A stretch of DNA of 64,000 bases. It comes from Aldehydirespirator sp965116665. Lineage in GTDB: Bacteria; Actinomycetota; Acidimicrobiia; Acidimicrobiales; Aldehydirespiratoraceae. Positions 1-9,065 of this stretch are shown here, piece after piece. The stretch spans positions 744,001 through 808,000 of the forward strand of contig OZ220709.1 in NCBI GenBank assembly GCA_965116665.1. Reading direction: 5' to 3'. The notes below the pieces were generated by a model. The model had not been told where the DNA came from. It worked only from the letters and a program-made list of their open reading frames with translations, and made no database searches. Every line of letters starts with the position of its first letter. Within the stretch, counting starts at the first letter, position 1. Both the position numbers and the translations under genes were made by a program.

Positions 1-1419
1 ATGGCCCTGTGCTGGGTGGTGCTGGTGATCGCCGCGGTGCGCGACGGCCGGCCGGCGAGGTTCATGTCGTGGGCGCCGCTGCGCTGGCTGGGCTTGCGCT
101 CCTATGCCATCTACCTGTTCCACTGGCCGGTGATCGAGCTGACCGACTGGCACCCGGTAGTGGTGATCGCGGTCACTCTGGGCCTCGCGGAGGCGTCGTT
201 CCATCTGCTGGAGATGCCGGTTCGCCGCGGGACGGGGCCGCGGGCCGTACCGGTGCTGGCCGTGGCCGCGGCCGCGGTGGTGGCCGTGTCGGCGGTGGCC
301 GCGGCTGCGTCGGTGCCGGCGCGGGGCATCGCGGTGCGAGCCGAGGGCGCCGATGAACTGCCCGGATGGCTCACCACCCAGGATGGACCGAGCACCGCGG
401 CGCCGACCACGCAACCAGCTCCGACCTCGGCTCCCGACCAGACGGTCCCCGACGCGGCTGCGACGACGATGCCGGACGCGCCCTCGACGACAGTCGGGCC
501 GCCCGACGAGCCGTCCCAGGAGCCCGACCCGGCTGCACCGGAGTCCACCTCGCCGCCTTCGGAACGACCCGAGCCGGAACCGTCCCCGGTGACCTCGGAA
601 CCGGTGGACACGGAGACGCCGCCGTCGGATCCGGACACCGAGCCCGTACAGGAAGCGGTGGACGGCACCGGAGAAGCGACCCCGGACACCACCGTGCCGC
701 CGCAGCCGGATGCCACCCTGGCGGTGCCCATCGTCACCGTCCTCGGCGACTCGGCCGCGCTCTACATCGCCGACGGGCTGCGCGAGTGGGGCAGTGCCAG
801 CCGGCTGATGGCGGTGGTGGACCAGTCCCGCATCGGCTGCTCCCCGGCGGGCACGCCCGACAGCGATTGGCGCAGCCTCCGGGGGAACCTCAACGACGGG
901 GCCCACCCCATGGGATTCATCGACGGTCCCTGCCGGGACGATCTAATCCAGGAGGGCTCCAACGCGGTGCTCGTGGTCGACCACGGCGCGGTGCTGTTCG
1001 ACCATGCGAACGGCAACGGCGAATGGGTGTCGATCCTCGACCCCGGCCTGGCCTCCGATGTGGCCGACTCCTACCGGAGCCTCGTCTCCAAGGCCCGGGA
1101 CGTCGGTGCCCGGGTGGTGTTCACCACCGCGCCCCGACTGCTGCCGACGCCGGGCGATGAGGCCTCCAACCAGCCCCAGACCAGTCCCGAGAGGGCCGCG
1201 GCCTACAACGCGCTGCTCCGCGACCTGATCGATGAATTCGACGGGGTCGGCGGCGTCGAGGACGTCGAGCTGATCGACACTGCCCTCGTGCTGGACGCGT
1301 ACGGCTACGAGGGCGCCTACGGCCGGTCCGACGGCATGCACGTGGACTACGATCGGGCCGAGGCCTTCGCCGCCGAGATGCTGGGGCCCGCACTGCTGGC
1401 CCTGCTCGGCCACTCGTAG
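1..1419 (+). CDS. Acyltransferase-3/SGNH-hydrolase fusion protein, 3' part
   Basis: The reading frame is open from base 1, so the ATG there is probably internal and the gene is cut by the window edge. Residues 1-75 look like the last membrane helices of an acyltransferase-3 domain (RSYAIYLFHWPV, then a conserved E-x-P-x-R exit). A hydrophobic Ala/Val segment follows (about 80-105), then a Pro/Thr/Glu-rich linker to about residue 235. The rest is an SGNH-hydrolase-like domain with a GDSA block near residue 250 and a terminal SDGMH block that could supply the catalytic Asp/His. Proteins of this build O-acetylate cell-surface glycans (family knowledge): the membrane domain moves the acyl group and the outer SGNH domain transfers it. 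The substrate cannot be told from sequence. Confidence 0.75.
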   Translation: MALCWVVLVIAAVRDGRPARFMSWAPLRWLGLRSYAIYLFHWPVIELTDWHPVVVIAVTLGLAEASFHLLEMPVRRGTGPRAVPVLAVAAAAVVAVSAVAAAASVPARGIAVRAEGADELPGWLTTQDGPSTAAPTTQPAPTSAPDQTVPDAAATTMPDAPSTTVGPPDEPSQEPDPAAPESTSPPSERPEPEPSPVTSEPVDTETPPSDPDTEPVQEAVDGTGEATPDTTVPPQPDATLAVPIVTVLGDSAALYIADGLREWGSASRLMAVVDQSRIGCSPAGTPDSDWRSLRGNLNDGAHPMGFIDGPCRDDLIQEGSNAVLVVDHGAVLFDHANGNGEWVSILDPGLASDVADSYRSLVSKARDVGARVVFTTAPRLLPTPGDEASNQPQTSPERAAAYNALLRDLIDEFDGVGGVEDVELIDTALVLDAYGYEGAYGRSDGMHVDYDRAEAFAAEMLGPALLALLGHS

Positions 1420-1471
1420 AGGCGGCGCGGCCGCCCACTCGGATGCCCGTTCCACGAACGCCGTCGTCCAG

Positions 1472-1500
1472 TTGCCTCCCACCGATCCAGCGGCCATAAT
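1472..1500 (+). promoter_or_regulatory. Promoter of the ilv leader
   Basis: TTGCCT at 1472-1477 and CATAAT at 1495-1500 are separated by 17 nt, close to the sigma-70-type consensus. Transcription would start about 7 nt after the -10 box, at the GTG of the leader peptide (1508), giving a leaderless message. Inferred from spacing and sequence only. Confidence 0.65.
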
Positions 1501-1507
1501 TGGAGAC

Positions 1508-1546
1508 GTGAACGACGTTGTCCTCCTCGTGGTAGTACTTGGCTGA
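1508..1546 (+). CDS. ilv operon leader peptide (attenuator)
   Basis: A 12-codon ORF starting at GTG encodes MNDVVLLVVVLG and ends at TGA 1544-1546. Eight consecutive codons (residues 4-11) specify valine or leucine, end products of the pathway encoded downstream. It lies directly behind a good promoter and 35 nt before a strong hairpin. This is the layout of amino-acid attenuation: ribosomes stall on Val/Leu codons when charged tRNA is scarce, which changes the downstream RNA fold. Attenuation by leader peptide is established for ilvBNC in Corynebacterium glutamicum. Here the function is inferred, but so long a Val/Leu run is very unlikely by chance. There is no Ile codon. Confidence 0.8.
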   Translation: MNDVVLLVVVLG

Positions 1547-1581
1547 CAGCGCGCGCTCGCAAACCCATCCGATCGTGCGCA

Positions 1582-1599
1582 GACCTCCCTCGGGAGGTC
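1582..1599 (+). terminator. Attenuator hairpin upstream of ilvB
   Basis: GACCTCCC pairs perfectly with GGGAGGTC; with CTCG as a four-base loop the stem has seven G/C-rich base pairs. GTTTCG follows, so the U-tract is weak. The CCTCC arm could also pair with the ilvB ribosome-binding site (GGAGG near 1650), so control could be at termination or at translation. Confidence 0.6.
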
Positions 1600-1660
1600 G
1601 TTTCGCGTGCGGCCCGTTTCCCCTCGACCGAACCCCAGCAACCGCCCCGGAGGCCCGATC

Positions 1661-3394
1661 ATGGAAATGAACGGCGGACAAGCCCTCGTCAAGGCCCTCG
1701 AGCGCGAGGGCACCGAAGTGGTATTCGGGTTGCCCGGCGGCGCCATCCTGCCCGTGTACGACCCGATCATCGAGTCGCCGGTGCGCCACATCCTGGTGCG
1801 CCACGAGCAGGGAGCCGGCCATATGGCCGAGGGCTACGCCCACGCCACCGGGCGCCCCGGCGTCGTGATGATCACCTCCGGGCCCGGTGCCACCAACGTG
1901 GTCACCGCGCTGTGCGACGCCTACATGGACTCAGTCCCGGTGGTGTGCATCACCGGCCAGGTCCCCTACGCCGCCATCGGCACCGACGCCTTCCAGGAAT
2001 GCGACACCACCGGCATCACCATGGCGGTCACCAAGCACAACTTCCTGGTCACCGAGGCCCAGGACATTCCCCGAATCATCCACGAGGCCTTCCACATCGC
2101 CACCACCGGGCGGCCCGGCCCGGTGCTGGTGGACATCCCCAAGGACATCGTCGATCCCCGCAACCCGCGCTCGGCCATGACCTGGTACGAGCCCACCGAC
2201 GACATCATGGAGCTGCCCGGATACCGGCCCGCCACGGCCGGCGATCCCGAGTTGGTGCGGGCCGCAGCCGAGCTGATCTGCAAGGCCGAGCGTCCCGTCC
2301 TCTACGCCGGCGGCGGGACCCTCAAGGCCCGGGCCGCGGCCGAGCTGCTGGCCCTCGCAGAACTGATCGACGTGCCCGTGGTCACCACCCTCATGGCCCG
2401 GGGATGCTTCCCCGACAGCCACGAGCTGTGCCTGGGCATGCCCGGCATGCACGGCAACTACACCGCGGTGACCGCCATGCAGCAATCGGACCTGCTCGTC
2501 GCGCTGGGCGCCCGCTTCGACGACCGGGTGACCGGGCGCCTCGACGGCTTCGCGCCCGGCGCCAAGGTGATCCATGTGGACATCGACGCGGCCGAACTGG
2601 GCAAGGTTCGGGTGCCTGACGTGGCCATACAGGGCGACTGCAAGCTGATCATCCGCGAGCTGGTCGAGGCCGTGCGAGCTTGCGGCGGCGCCGAGGCCCA
2701 ACCCGACCGGCGGGCCTGGCGCTCGCAGATCAGCGGCTGGCAGGAGCGCTACCCGCTGGTGTACGAGCAGTCCGAGCCAGGGGAGCTGCTCAAGCCGCAG
2801 TACGTGCTGGAGGTGCTGCGCGACTCCACGCCCGACGACACGATCGTCACCTCCGGTGTGGGCCAGCACCAGATGTGGGCCAGCCAGTACTGGCGCTTCG
2901 ACCACCCCTACACGTGGATCAACTCCGGCGGGCTGGGGACCATGGGCTTCTCCGTTCCGGCCGCCATCGGGGCCAAGGTCGGCATGCCCGACCGGATGGT
3001 GTGGGCCGTCGACGGCGACGGCTGCTTCCAGATGACCGCCCAGGAGCTGGTCACCGCATCGATGGAGCGCATCCCCATCAAGGTGGCGCTGTTCAACAAC
3101 GCCTACCTGGGGATGGTCCGCCAGTGGCAGGAGATGTTCTACGAGGAGCGCTACAGCGAGGTGTACCTCTCCTACGAGATCCCCGACTACGTGAAGTGGG
3201 CCGAGGCCATGGGGTGCGTCGCCCTGAGGGTGGAGTCTCCCGAGGAGGTCGCGCCCGCCATCACCAAGGCCAACGAGATCGACGACCGGCCGGTGGTGCT
3301 GGAGTTCCGCAGCTCGGCGGGCGAGAACGTCTATCCCATGGTCCCCGCGGGCCAGTCCAACTCCGACATCGTCGTCGATCCCTCGCAGCGATGA
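1661..3394 (+). CDS. ilvB: Acetolactate synthase large (catalytic) subunit
   Basis: Thiamine-diphosphate enzyme that joins two pyruvates to acetolactate (Val/Leu branch) or pyruvate plus 2-oxobutyrate (Ile branch). The 577-residue product has the usual family length and order: N-terminal TPP-binding domain with the catalytic Glu in VRHEQGAGHMAEGYA, central domain (FDDRVTGRL), and C-terminal TPP domain with the GDGD...NN motif (VDGDGCFQMT ... LFNNAYLGMV). A frame extension to a GTG at 1607 exists, but ATG 1661 has a CGGAGG ribosome-binding site and matches the family N-terminus (MEMNGGQALVKAL). The stop overlaps the ilvN start (ATGA). It is the first gene of ilvBNC and lies behind the Val/Leu leader and hairpin. 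Confidence 0.96.
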   Translation: MEMNGGQALVKALEREGTEVVFGLPGGAILPVYDPIIESPVRHILVRHEQGAGHMAEGYAHATGRPGVVMITSGPGATNVVTALCDAYMDSVPVVCITGQVPYAAIGTDAFQECDTTGITMAVTKHNFLVTEAQDIPRIIHEAFHIATTGRPGPVLVDIPKDIVDPRNPRSAMTWYEPTDDIMELPGYRPATAGDPELVRAAAELICKAERPVLYAGGGTLKARAAAELLALAELIDVPVVTTLMARGCFPDSHELCLGMPGMHGNYTAVTAMQQSDLLVALGARFDDRVTGRLDGFAPGAKVIHVDIDAAELGKVRVPDVAIQGDCKLIIRELVEAVRACGGAEAQPDRRAWRSQISGWQERYPLVYEQSEPGELLKPQYVLEVLRDSTPDDTIVTSGVGQHQMWASQYWRFDHPYTWINSGGLGTMGFSVPAAIGAKVGMPDRMVWAVDGDGCFQMTAQELVTASMERIPIKVALFNNAYLGMVRQWQEMFYEERYSEVYLSYEIPDYVKWAEAMGCVALRVESPEEVAPAITKANEIDDRPVVLEFRSSAGENVYPMVPAGQSNSDIVVDPSQR

Positions 3395-3921
3395 CCGCCG
3401 CGGCCGCGACTGCCGGCGACCCAGGTGCGGCGGACCGGTTCCACACCATCGTCACGACAGTTGAGAACAAGCCGGGTGTGCTGGCCCGGGTGGCCGGGCT
3501 GTTCGCCCGGCGGGGGTTCAACATCGAGTCGCTGGCGGTTGCGCCCACCGCCGACGAGCGCTTCAGCCGCATCACCTTCACCGTGGATGTGGCCTCGTCG
3601 TCGCTGGAGCAGGTGGTCAAGCAGCTCGACAAGCTCATCAACGTGGTGGAGATCAGCGAGCTGAGGCCGGCGGAGTCGGTGGAGCGGGAGCTGATGCTGG
3701 TGACGGTGGCCGTGGACTCGGCCGGCGGGCGCCGCCACGAGCTGCTCGAGCTGGTCGACGACTTCCGGGCCTACGTGCTCGACGCCGACCAGTCGCAGAT
3801 GATGCTGTCGCTGGCGGCCCGGCCGGCCCGGCTCGACGAGTTCGAGGAACGGCTGCGGGCCTTCGGCATCGTGCAGTTGCAGCGCACCGGACGGGTGGCC
3901 CTGCCCTCGCTGGGCTCCTGA
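3391..3921 (+). CDS. ilvN: Acetolactate synthase small (regulatory) subunit
   Basis: 176-residue regulatory subunit that binds IlvB, raises its activity and confers valine feedback inhibition (family knowledge). The N-terminal ACT domain (about residues 15-90) carries the typical VENKPGVLARVAGLFARRGFN segment, shown by residues 24-44. The C-terminal ALS_ss_C domain includes the conserved REL-(M)LV strand and a DFRAYVLDAD region. The ATG overlaps the ilvB stop as ATGA, so translation is probably coupled. A longer open frame upstream is an out-of-frame shadow of ilvB. Confidence 0.95.
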   Translation: MTAAAATAGDPGAADRFHTIVTTVENKPGVLARVAGLFARRGFNIESLAVAPTADERFSRITFTVDVASSSLEQVVKQLDKLINVVEISELRPAESVERELMLVTVAVDSAGGRRHELLELVDDFRAYVLDADQSQMMLSLAARPARLDEFEERLRAFGIVQLQRTGRVALPSLGS

Positions 3922-3974
3922 TCGGTACCGTCAATCTCGAACATCGGATCCCTACAACACAAAGAGAGGCTTTC

Positions 3975-5006
3975 GTGGCGAACATCTACTACGAGCGGGA
4001 CGTGGACCGGTCGGCCATCGCTGAGCGCAAGGTCGCCGTGCTTGGCTACGGATCCCAGGGCCATTCGCACGCCCTCAATCTCAAGGAGTCCGGCATCGAC
4101 GTGCGTGTCGGTCTGCGCGAGGGCTCGTCATCGGTGGGCAAGGCGCAGGACGCCGGGCTAGAGGTCCGGTCGATCGCCGGCGCGGTGGCCGAGGCCGACG
4201 TGACGATGATGCTGATGCCCGACACCGAGATGGGCTCCATCTACACCGAGCACGTCGAGCCCAACCTGAACGACGGCGAAGCGCTGTTCTTCGCCCACGG
4301 CTTCAACATCCGCTTCGGGCTGATCTCCCCGCCCGAGTCGGTGGACGTGTGCATGGTGGCCCCCAAAGGGCCCGGCCATCTCGTGCGACGCACCTATGTC
4401 GAGGGCGGCGGGGTGCCCTGCCTGGTGGCGATAGAGCAGGACGCGTCGGGCTCGGCGCTGGCGCTGGCGCTGGCCTACGCCGACGCAATCGGCGGGGCCC
4501 GAGCCGGGGTGATCGAGACCACCTTCACCGAGGAGACCGAGACGGACCTGTTCGGCGAGCAGGCCGTGCTGTGCGGGGGCACCACCGCGCTGGTGCAGGC
4601 CGCCTTCGAGACGCTGGTCGACGCCGGCTACCAGCCCGAGATCGCCTACTTCGAGTGCCTTCACGAGCTGAAGCTGATCGTGGACCTCATGTACGAGGAG
4701 GGGATCTCCGGCATGCGCTACTCGGTGTCGGACACCGCCGAGTACGGCGACCTGACCCGGGGACCCCGCATCGTCAACGACGCAGTACGGGCCGAGATGC
4801 AGCGCATCCTGGCCGAGGTGCAGGACGGCTCGTTCGCCGAGGAGTGGGTGGCCGAGAGCCGGGGCGGCCGGGCCAACTTCCTGCGGCTGGAGTCGGCCGG
4901 CCACGACCACCCGGTGGAGATCGTGGGCAAGGAGCTCAGGGCCATGATGCCCTGGATCTCCGCGGGCAAGGCGTCGGTGAAGGAGGCCTCTGGTGGGCAG
5001 GGCTAG
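3975..5006 (+). CDS. ilvC: Ketol-acid reductoisomerase (class I)
   Basis: Converts acetolactate or acetohydroxybutyrate to the dihydroxy acids, using Mg2+ and NAD(P)H. The Rossmann motif GYGSQGHSHALNL sits near residue 22 and is followed by a VGLREGSSS loop; serines there usually go with NADPH use. Metal-binding and C-terminal helices include FECLHELKLIVDLMYEEG. At 343 residues it is a normal class I enzyme. It starts at GTG after AGAGAGG, 53 nt behind ilvN, so ilvBNC is one transcription unit. The 3' end overlaps the next gene by 14 nt. No ilvD or leu genes follow. Confidence 0.96.
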   Translation: MANIYYERDVDRSAIAERKVAVLGYGSQGHSHALNLKESGIDVRVGLREGSSSVGKAQDAGLEVRSIAGAVAEADVTMMLMPDTEMGSIYTEHVEPNLNDGEALFFAHGFNIRFGLISPPESVDVCMVAPKGPGHLVRRTYVEGGGVPCLVAIEQDASGSALALALAYADAIGGARAGVIETTFTEETETDLFGEQAVLCGGTTALVQAAFETLVDAGYQPEIAYFECLHELKLIVDLMYEEGISGMRYSVSDTAEYGDLTRGPRIVNDAVRAEMQRILAEVQDGSFAEEWVAESRGGRANFLRLESAGHDHPVEIVGKELRAMMPWISAGKASVKEASGGQG

Positions 5007-5481
5007 CCAGGCGCCCGCCATCGACATCGGCATCGACGAGGCCGACCGGGTCGCCATCGCCGAGGGGCTGTCGAGGCTGCTGGCCGACAGCTACACCCTG
5101 TACCTCAAGACCCACAACTACCACTGGAACGTGGTGGGGCCCATGTTCAACACGCTGCACCTGATGTTCGAGGAGCAGTACACCGAGTTGGCCATGGCTG
5201 TCGACCAGATCGCCGAGCGCATCCGGGCCCTGGGGGAGCCCGCGCCGGGCAGCTACCGCGAGTTCGCGTCGTTGTCGTCGGTGTCGGAGGACGACGATCA
5301 GCCCGACGCCAACGAGATGATCCGCCGCCTGGTGGAGGGCCAGGAGGCGGTCGTGCGCACCGCCCGGTCGGTGTTCGGCGCCACCGAGAAGGCCGGCGAC
5401 GAAGCCTCAGCCGACCTGCTCACCCAGCGCATGCAGGTCCACGAGAAGACAGCCTGGATGCTCCGCAGCCTCCTCGCGTAG
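4993..5481 (+). CDS. dps: Dps/ferritin-like DNA-protection protein
   Basis: 162-residue member of the Dps family, which stores iron and protects DNA during oxidative stress. The di-iron ferroxidase signature is visible: THNYHWNVVGPMF followed by FEEQYTELA, then a four-helix bundle ending QVHEKTAWMLRS. It starts at GTG 4993 with an AGGAGG site six bases upstream, inside the end of ilvC, so it may be read through from the ilv operon, which is an unusual partner. Codons 114-133 recur as a 59-nt fragment at 18532, at the other end of the defence island. It faces hsdR convergently across 24 nt. Confidence 0.92.
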   Translation: MGRASQAPAIDIGIDEADRVAIAEGLSRLLADSYTLYLKTHNYHWNVVGPMFNTLHLMFEEQYTELAMAVDQIAERIRALGEPAPGSYREFASLSSVSEDDDQPDANEMIRRLVEGQEAVVRTARSVFGATEKAGDEASADLLTQRMQVHEKTAWMLRSLLA

Positions 5482-5505
5482 GGGGCTCTGCGCTCGCAGG
5501 TCTGC

Positions 5506-8500
5506 CTATTGGGGTGCTGTCGTGCCCCAGCGGCGGGCGATTGCTTGGTCTCTTTGCTTGGGATCGGTCACGGCGATGGTGGAGGTCGGGGTTCGGAGCC
5601 AGAAAGTGTCTTGGCCGTCTTTGCCGTCGTGGATGGGGTGGTTGGATGGGGCGATGCTGATGCGGGCTAGGTGGTTGCCGTTGATGGTGTGGAACTCCCA
5701 TCTGACGAGGGACATGGCTGAGTCGCCGAGGCGGGAGCGGATGAGGTTCTGCAGGTGCTGGCCCCAGAGGTCTTGGTCTCCCCGCTGGCCTCGTTTGGAG
5801 AACGTGGCGTAGTCGTCCTCGAGGCCGTGGACCGAGCCATCGTCGGCCACGCCTACCAGGAGGGTGCCGCCGAAGTCGGAGTTGGCGAACCCTGCGATGG
5901 TCTTGATGGCGGCGTCCTCAACCGGGCCGCCCTTGCGCTGCTGGCGGATGTCCCAGCGCAGGGTGGACTTGTACTCCAAGAACTCCGACTCCCGGTCGGG
6001 GCCCAGCAGGTCGCCGATGGGACATGTCCGCTGCCGGGCGACGGTGGCCCGCTTCTGCACCTCGACGGCGAAGATGTCCATGACCTCGGCCTGGAGCTCG
6101 TCGCTGTCGAGGTAGCTGAAGATCAGGTCGCTGTTGCGGTCGAGTCGCGACAGCAGGGCCTTGAGGTATCGCTCGGGGAACACGTGGTCGCGGAAGGTGG
6201 CCTCGTCGTTGTTGACGGCCTGGTTCTGGATCTCAGCGTCGGCCACCAGGTCACCGGCAGCGGCCTCGAACACCAGGCGGTCCTCTTCGGTCCAGTCCGT
6301 GCCGAAGCGCTCGTTGATGCGGGCGATGATCTGCGACAACCGCTCGTGCTCGGGGTCGGCCGCGGGGCCGGTGCCCGAGAAGATGGTGGTGACCTCGCCC
6401 TCGCCGCCAGGCAGCTCGATGGAACCCTCGAAGGCGATCTCGTGGCGCAGGTGGGTCAGCTCCACCTCGGAACCCAGGTCGATGCTCTGGCCGTGCTCGC
6501 GGTCCCGGACCAGCGCGGCCAGCGCACGGCAGAACAGGTAGTCGCGCTCGAGCCCGGGGTTGCGGAACGGCACTACCAGCGACAGGAACCCGTACACCCG
6601 CACGAACCGGCCGAGGGCGTCGCGGAAAGCATCCTGGTCGTCGTCTCCCAATCCGTTGAAGCGGTCGACTGCGGGCTGAAGGGCGGCGTCGATCTGGTCG
6701 TGGGCTCCCTCGCCCAGCAGCAGGGCGGCGGCCCGCTCGATCTCGCCGGTGTCGATCACTCCGAAGCCGTCGAGACCGTGGCGAGTGTCGAACAGCAGGT
6801 TGGGGTCGGTGGGTGGGGCGACCGTCTTGCCGTGGTACACCGCGAACGCCTCGCCGACCTCTTCGGCGTCGTTCACGAAGTCCATCACGAACGTGGCCGA
6901 CTTGTCGGGGCGGATGCGGTTGAGTCTCGACAGGGTCTGCACCGCGGCCAGTCCGGTGAGGGTCTTGTCGACGTACATCGCGGCCAGCTTGGGCTGGTCG
7001 AAGCCGGTCTGGAACTTCTCGGCCACCACCATGATCTGCCACTGGTCGGTGTCGAACTGGGCGGCGGTTTGGGACTCTCCGAAGCCGTTGGCCCGCGACT
7101 CGGTCAGCCCCTCGACCTCGCCCGAGAACGCCACCAGCACTCCGAGGTCGTAGCCCAAGTCGGTGGCGTATGCCTTCAGCGCCCGCCACATGCGCACCGC
7201 GTGGGGCCGCGACGAGCACACCACCATCGCCTTGGCCTTGCCGGTGATGTGGTGGGCGATCTTGGTGCGGAAGTGCTCGACGATGATCTCGGCCTTCTGG
7301 GCCAGGTTGTCGGGGTGCAGGGTCACGAAGCGGGCCAGCGCACTGCGGGCCTTGGCGGTCTCGTAGGCCGGGTCGTCGAGGATGGCCTTCTCCAAGTGGA
7401 AGTACTGGTTGTAGGTGACGTAGCCGGCCAGCACGTCGCAGATGAAACCCTCCTCGATGGCCTGGCGCATCGGGTACAGATGGAACGGCTCGTGGCGGCC
7501 GCTGGCGTTCAGCTCGCCGAACAGCTCCAGGGTGCGGCCTTTGGGTGTGGCGGTGAAGGCGAAGAACGACAGGTTGGGCTGGCGGCCCCGGGCGGCCACT
7601 GCCTCCGCCAGCAGTGCATCGACTTCGGATGGCTCCATGTCTTCGGTGATCTCGACCTCGGGCTCAGCCGAGCCCAGGGCGCGCCGCAGCTCTTTGGCAG
7701 CCTCGCCGGTCTGTGACGAGTGGGCCTCGTCGACGATCACGGCGTAGTCGCGTTCTGGCAGCGACTCGATCTTGTCGAAGATGAACGGGAACTTCTGCAG
7801 CGTGGTGACGATGATGCGGGCCTGCTCGCCGGCCAGTGCCTCGGCCAACTGGGCCGAGTCCTCGTCGATGCGCTGCACCACTCCGATGGCGTGTTCGAAC
7901 TGGCTGATGGTGTCCTGGAGCTGGCGGTCGAGCACGACCCGGTCGGTGATGACCACCACCTTGTCGAACACCTTGGTGTCGTCATCGGAGTGCAGCGACG
8001 ACAGCCGGTGCGCCAGCCAGGCGATCGAGTTGGACTTGCCCGATCCCGCGGAGTGCTGCACCAGGTAGCTGCGGCCGGAGCCGTGCTGCTTGGCGTCGGC
8101 CTCCAGGCGCCGCACGGCGTCCCACTGGTGGAACCTGGGGAAGATCACCTCCGGGCGTGCCCGTGACCCTCTTGAGGGCTTCTCCACATGCACGAAGCGA
8201 CCCAGGATGTCCATCCAGGCGTCGCGGCTCCACACCTGCTCCCACAGGTAGGCGGTGCGGTGTCCGCCGGGATTCGGGGGGTTGCCCGCGCCGAGGTCGT
8301 GGCCCCGGCTGAACGGCAGGAAGCGGGTGCGGGCGCCGGCCAGGCGGGTGGTCATCATCACCGAGGACGGATCGACCGCGAAGTGCACCATGCCCACCCG
8401 GCCCAGGGTCCGGTTGCTGGGTGGCCGGTCGCTCCGGTACTGGGCGACGGCGTTCTCGACGCTCTGACCGGTCAGCGGGTTCTTCAGCTCGGCGGTGGCC

Positions 8501-8976
8501 ACGGGCACGCCGTTGACGAACAGACCCAGGTCGACGGTGTGGCCGCTGGCCGGATCGAACGGCAGCTGCCGGGTCACCGACAGCACGTTGGCCTCGTAGA
8601 GGGCAGCCAGCTCCGGCGTGAGCCCATGCGCGGGCCGGAAGTACGCAAGCCGGATGGTGATGTTGCGGTCGACCACCCCGCGGCGCAGCACATCCACCGT
8701 GCCTCGCTTGTCCAGTTCCGCAGCCAGCCTCTGCACGAACCCGGACTGCGCCTTGCCCGGATCGCCGCCGTAGGCGGTGTCCACGAGGCGCGTCCACTCG
8801 CTCCCCTGGGTGGCACCGATGAACTCGAACAGGTCGGCGGTGTCGATGCCCGCCTTGGCGTCGAAGTCCCGCGGCCCGTCCCCGACATTGCCGATCTTGG
8901 CCCGCCGATACCCGCCGTGCTCGACCAGCCAGCCGGCAATATGCGCCTCGAACGCCGCCTCGGTGACAGAACTCAC
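5506..8976 (-). CDS. hsdR: Type I restriction endonuclease R subunit with C-terminal AlbA_2 domain
   Basis: Motor and nuclease subunit of a type I restriction system; cuts unmodified DNA after translocation. Counting from GTG 8976 (preceded by GAGGAG; a TTG at 9009 is an alternative), the nuclease domain has D149 and E163-x-K165 (AELKN). Helicase motifs are HSAGSGKS 308-315, DEAH 416-419 and TATP 475-478, followed by motif VI-like SRLNR. From about residue 990 to 1150 a second domain appears, with EFLEYKSTLRWD and FANSDFGGTLLVGV, typical of the AlbA_2 (Schlafen-type) domain and not a normal HsdR C-terminus. Length is 1156 residues. Its hsdM and hsdS partners lie 6 kb away on the same strand, separated by other defence genes. 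Confidence 0.93.
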   Translation of the reverse strand: MSSVTEAAFEAHIAGWLVEHGGYRRAKIGNVGDGPRDFDAKAGIDTADLFEFIGATQGSEWTRLVDTAYGGDPGKAQSGFVQRLAAELDKRGTVDVLRRGVVDRNITIRLAYFRPAHGLTPELAALYEANVLSVTRQLPFDPASGHTVDLGLFVNGVPVATAELKNPLTGQSVENAVAQYRSDRPPSNRTLGRVGMVHFAVDPSSVMMTTRLAGARTRFLPFSRGHDLGAGNPPNPGGHRTAYLWEQVWSRDAWMDILGRFVHVEKPSRGSRARPEVIFPRFHQWDAVRRLEADAKQHGSGRSYLVQHSAGSGKSNSIAWLAHRLSSLHSDDDTKVFDKVVVITDRVVLDRQLQDTISQFEHAIGVVQRIDEDSAQLAEALAGEQARIIVTTLQKFPFIFDKIESLPERDYAVIVDEAHSSQTGEAAKELRRALGSAEPEVEITEDMEPSEVDALLAEAVAARGRQPNLSFFAFTATPKGRTLELFGELNASGRHEPFHLYPMRQAIEEGFICDVLAGYVTYNQYFHLEKAILDDPAYETAKARSALARFVTLHPDNLAQKAEIIVEHFRTKIAHHITGKAKAMVVCSSRPHAVRMWRALKAYATDLGYDLGVLVAFSGEVEGLTESRANGFGESQTAAQFDTDQWQIMVVAEKFQTGFDQPKLAAMYVDKTLTGLAAVQTLSRLNRIRPDKSATFVMDFVNDAEEVGEAFAVYHGKTVAPPTDPNLLFDTRHGLDGFGVIDTGEIERAAALLLGEGAHDQIDAALQPAVDRFNGLGDDDQDAFRDALGRFVRVYGFLSLVVPFRNPGLERDYLFCRALAALVRDREHGQSIDLGSEVELTHLRHEIAFEGSIELPGGEGEVTTIFSGTGPAADPEHERLSQIIARINERFGTDWTEEDRLVFEAAAGDLVADAEIQNQAVNNDEATFRDHVFPERYLKALLSRLDRNSDLIFSYLDSDELQAEVMDIFAVEVQKRATVARQRTCPIGDLLGPDRESEFLEYKSTLRWDIRQQRKGGPVEDAAIKTIAGFANSDFGGTLLVGVADDGSVHGLEDDYATFSKRGQRGDQDLWGQHLQNLIRSRLGDSAMSLVRWEFHTINGNHLARISIAPSNHPIHDGKDGQDTFWLRTPTSTIAVTDPKQRDQAIARRWGTTAPQ

Positions 8977-9065
8977 GCCGCCACTCTCCTCAACGGCTCC
9001 GATGTTCAAACCACTCTAGAGCCCCGTCTCCCACGCCATGTTCAGCGCTGGCGCAGTGATGCTGC

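Noticed and set aside
5755..7716. 653-residue plus-strand open frame
   Set aside because: Lies wholly antisense to hsdR, whose helicase motifs are clear. The antisense product has no recognisable domain; long antisense frames are normal at this GC content.
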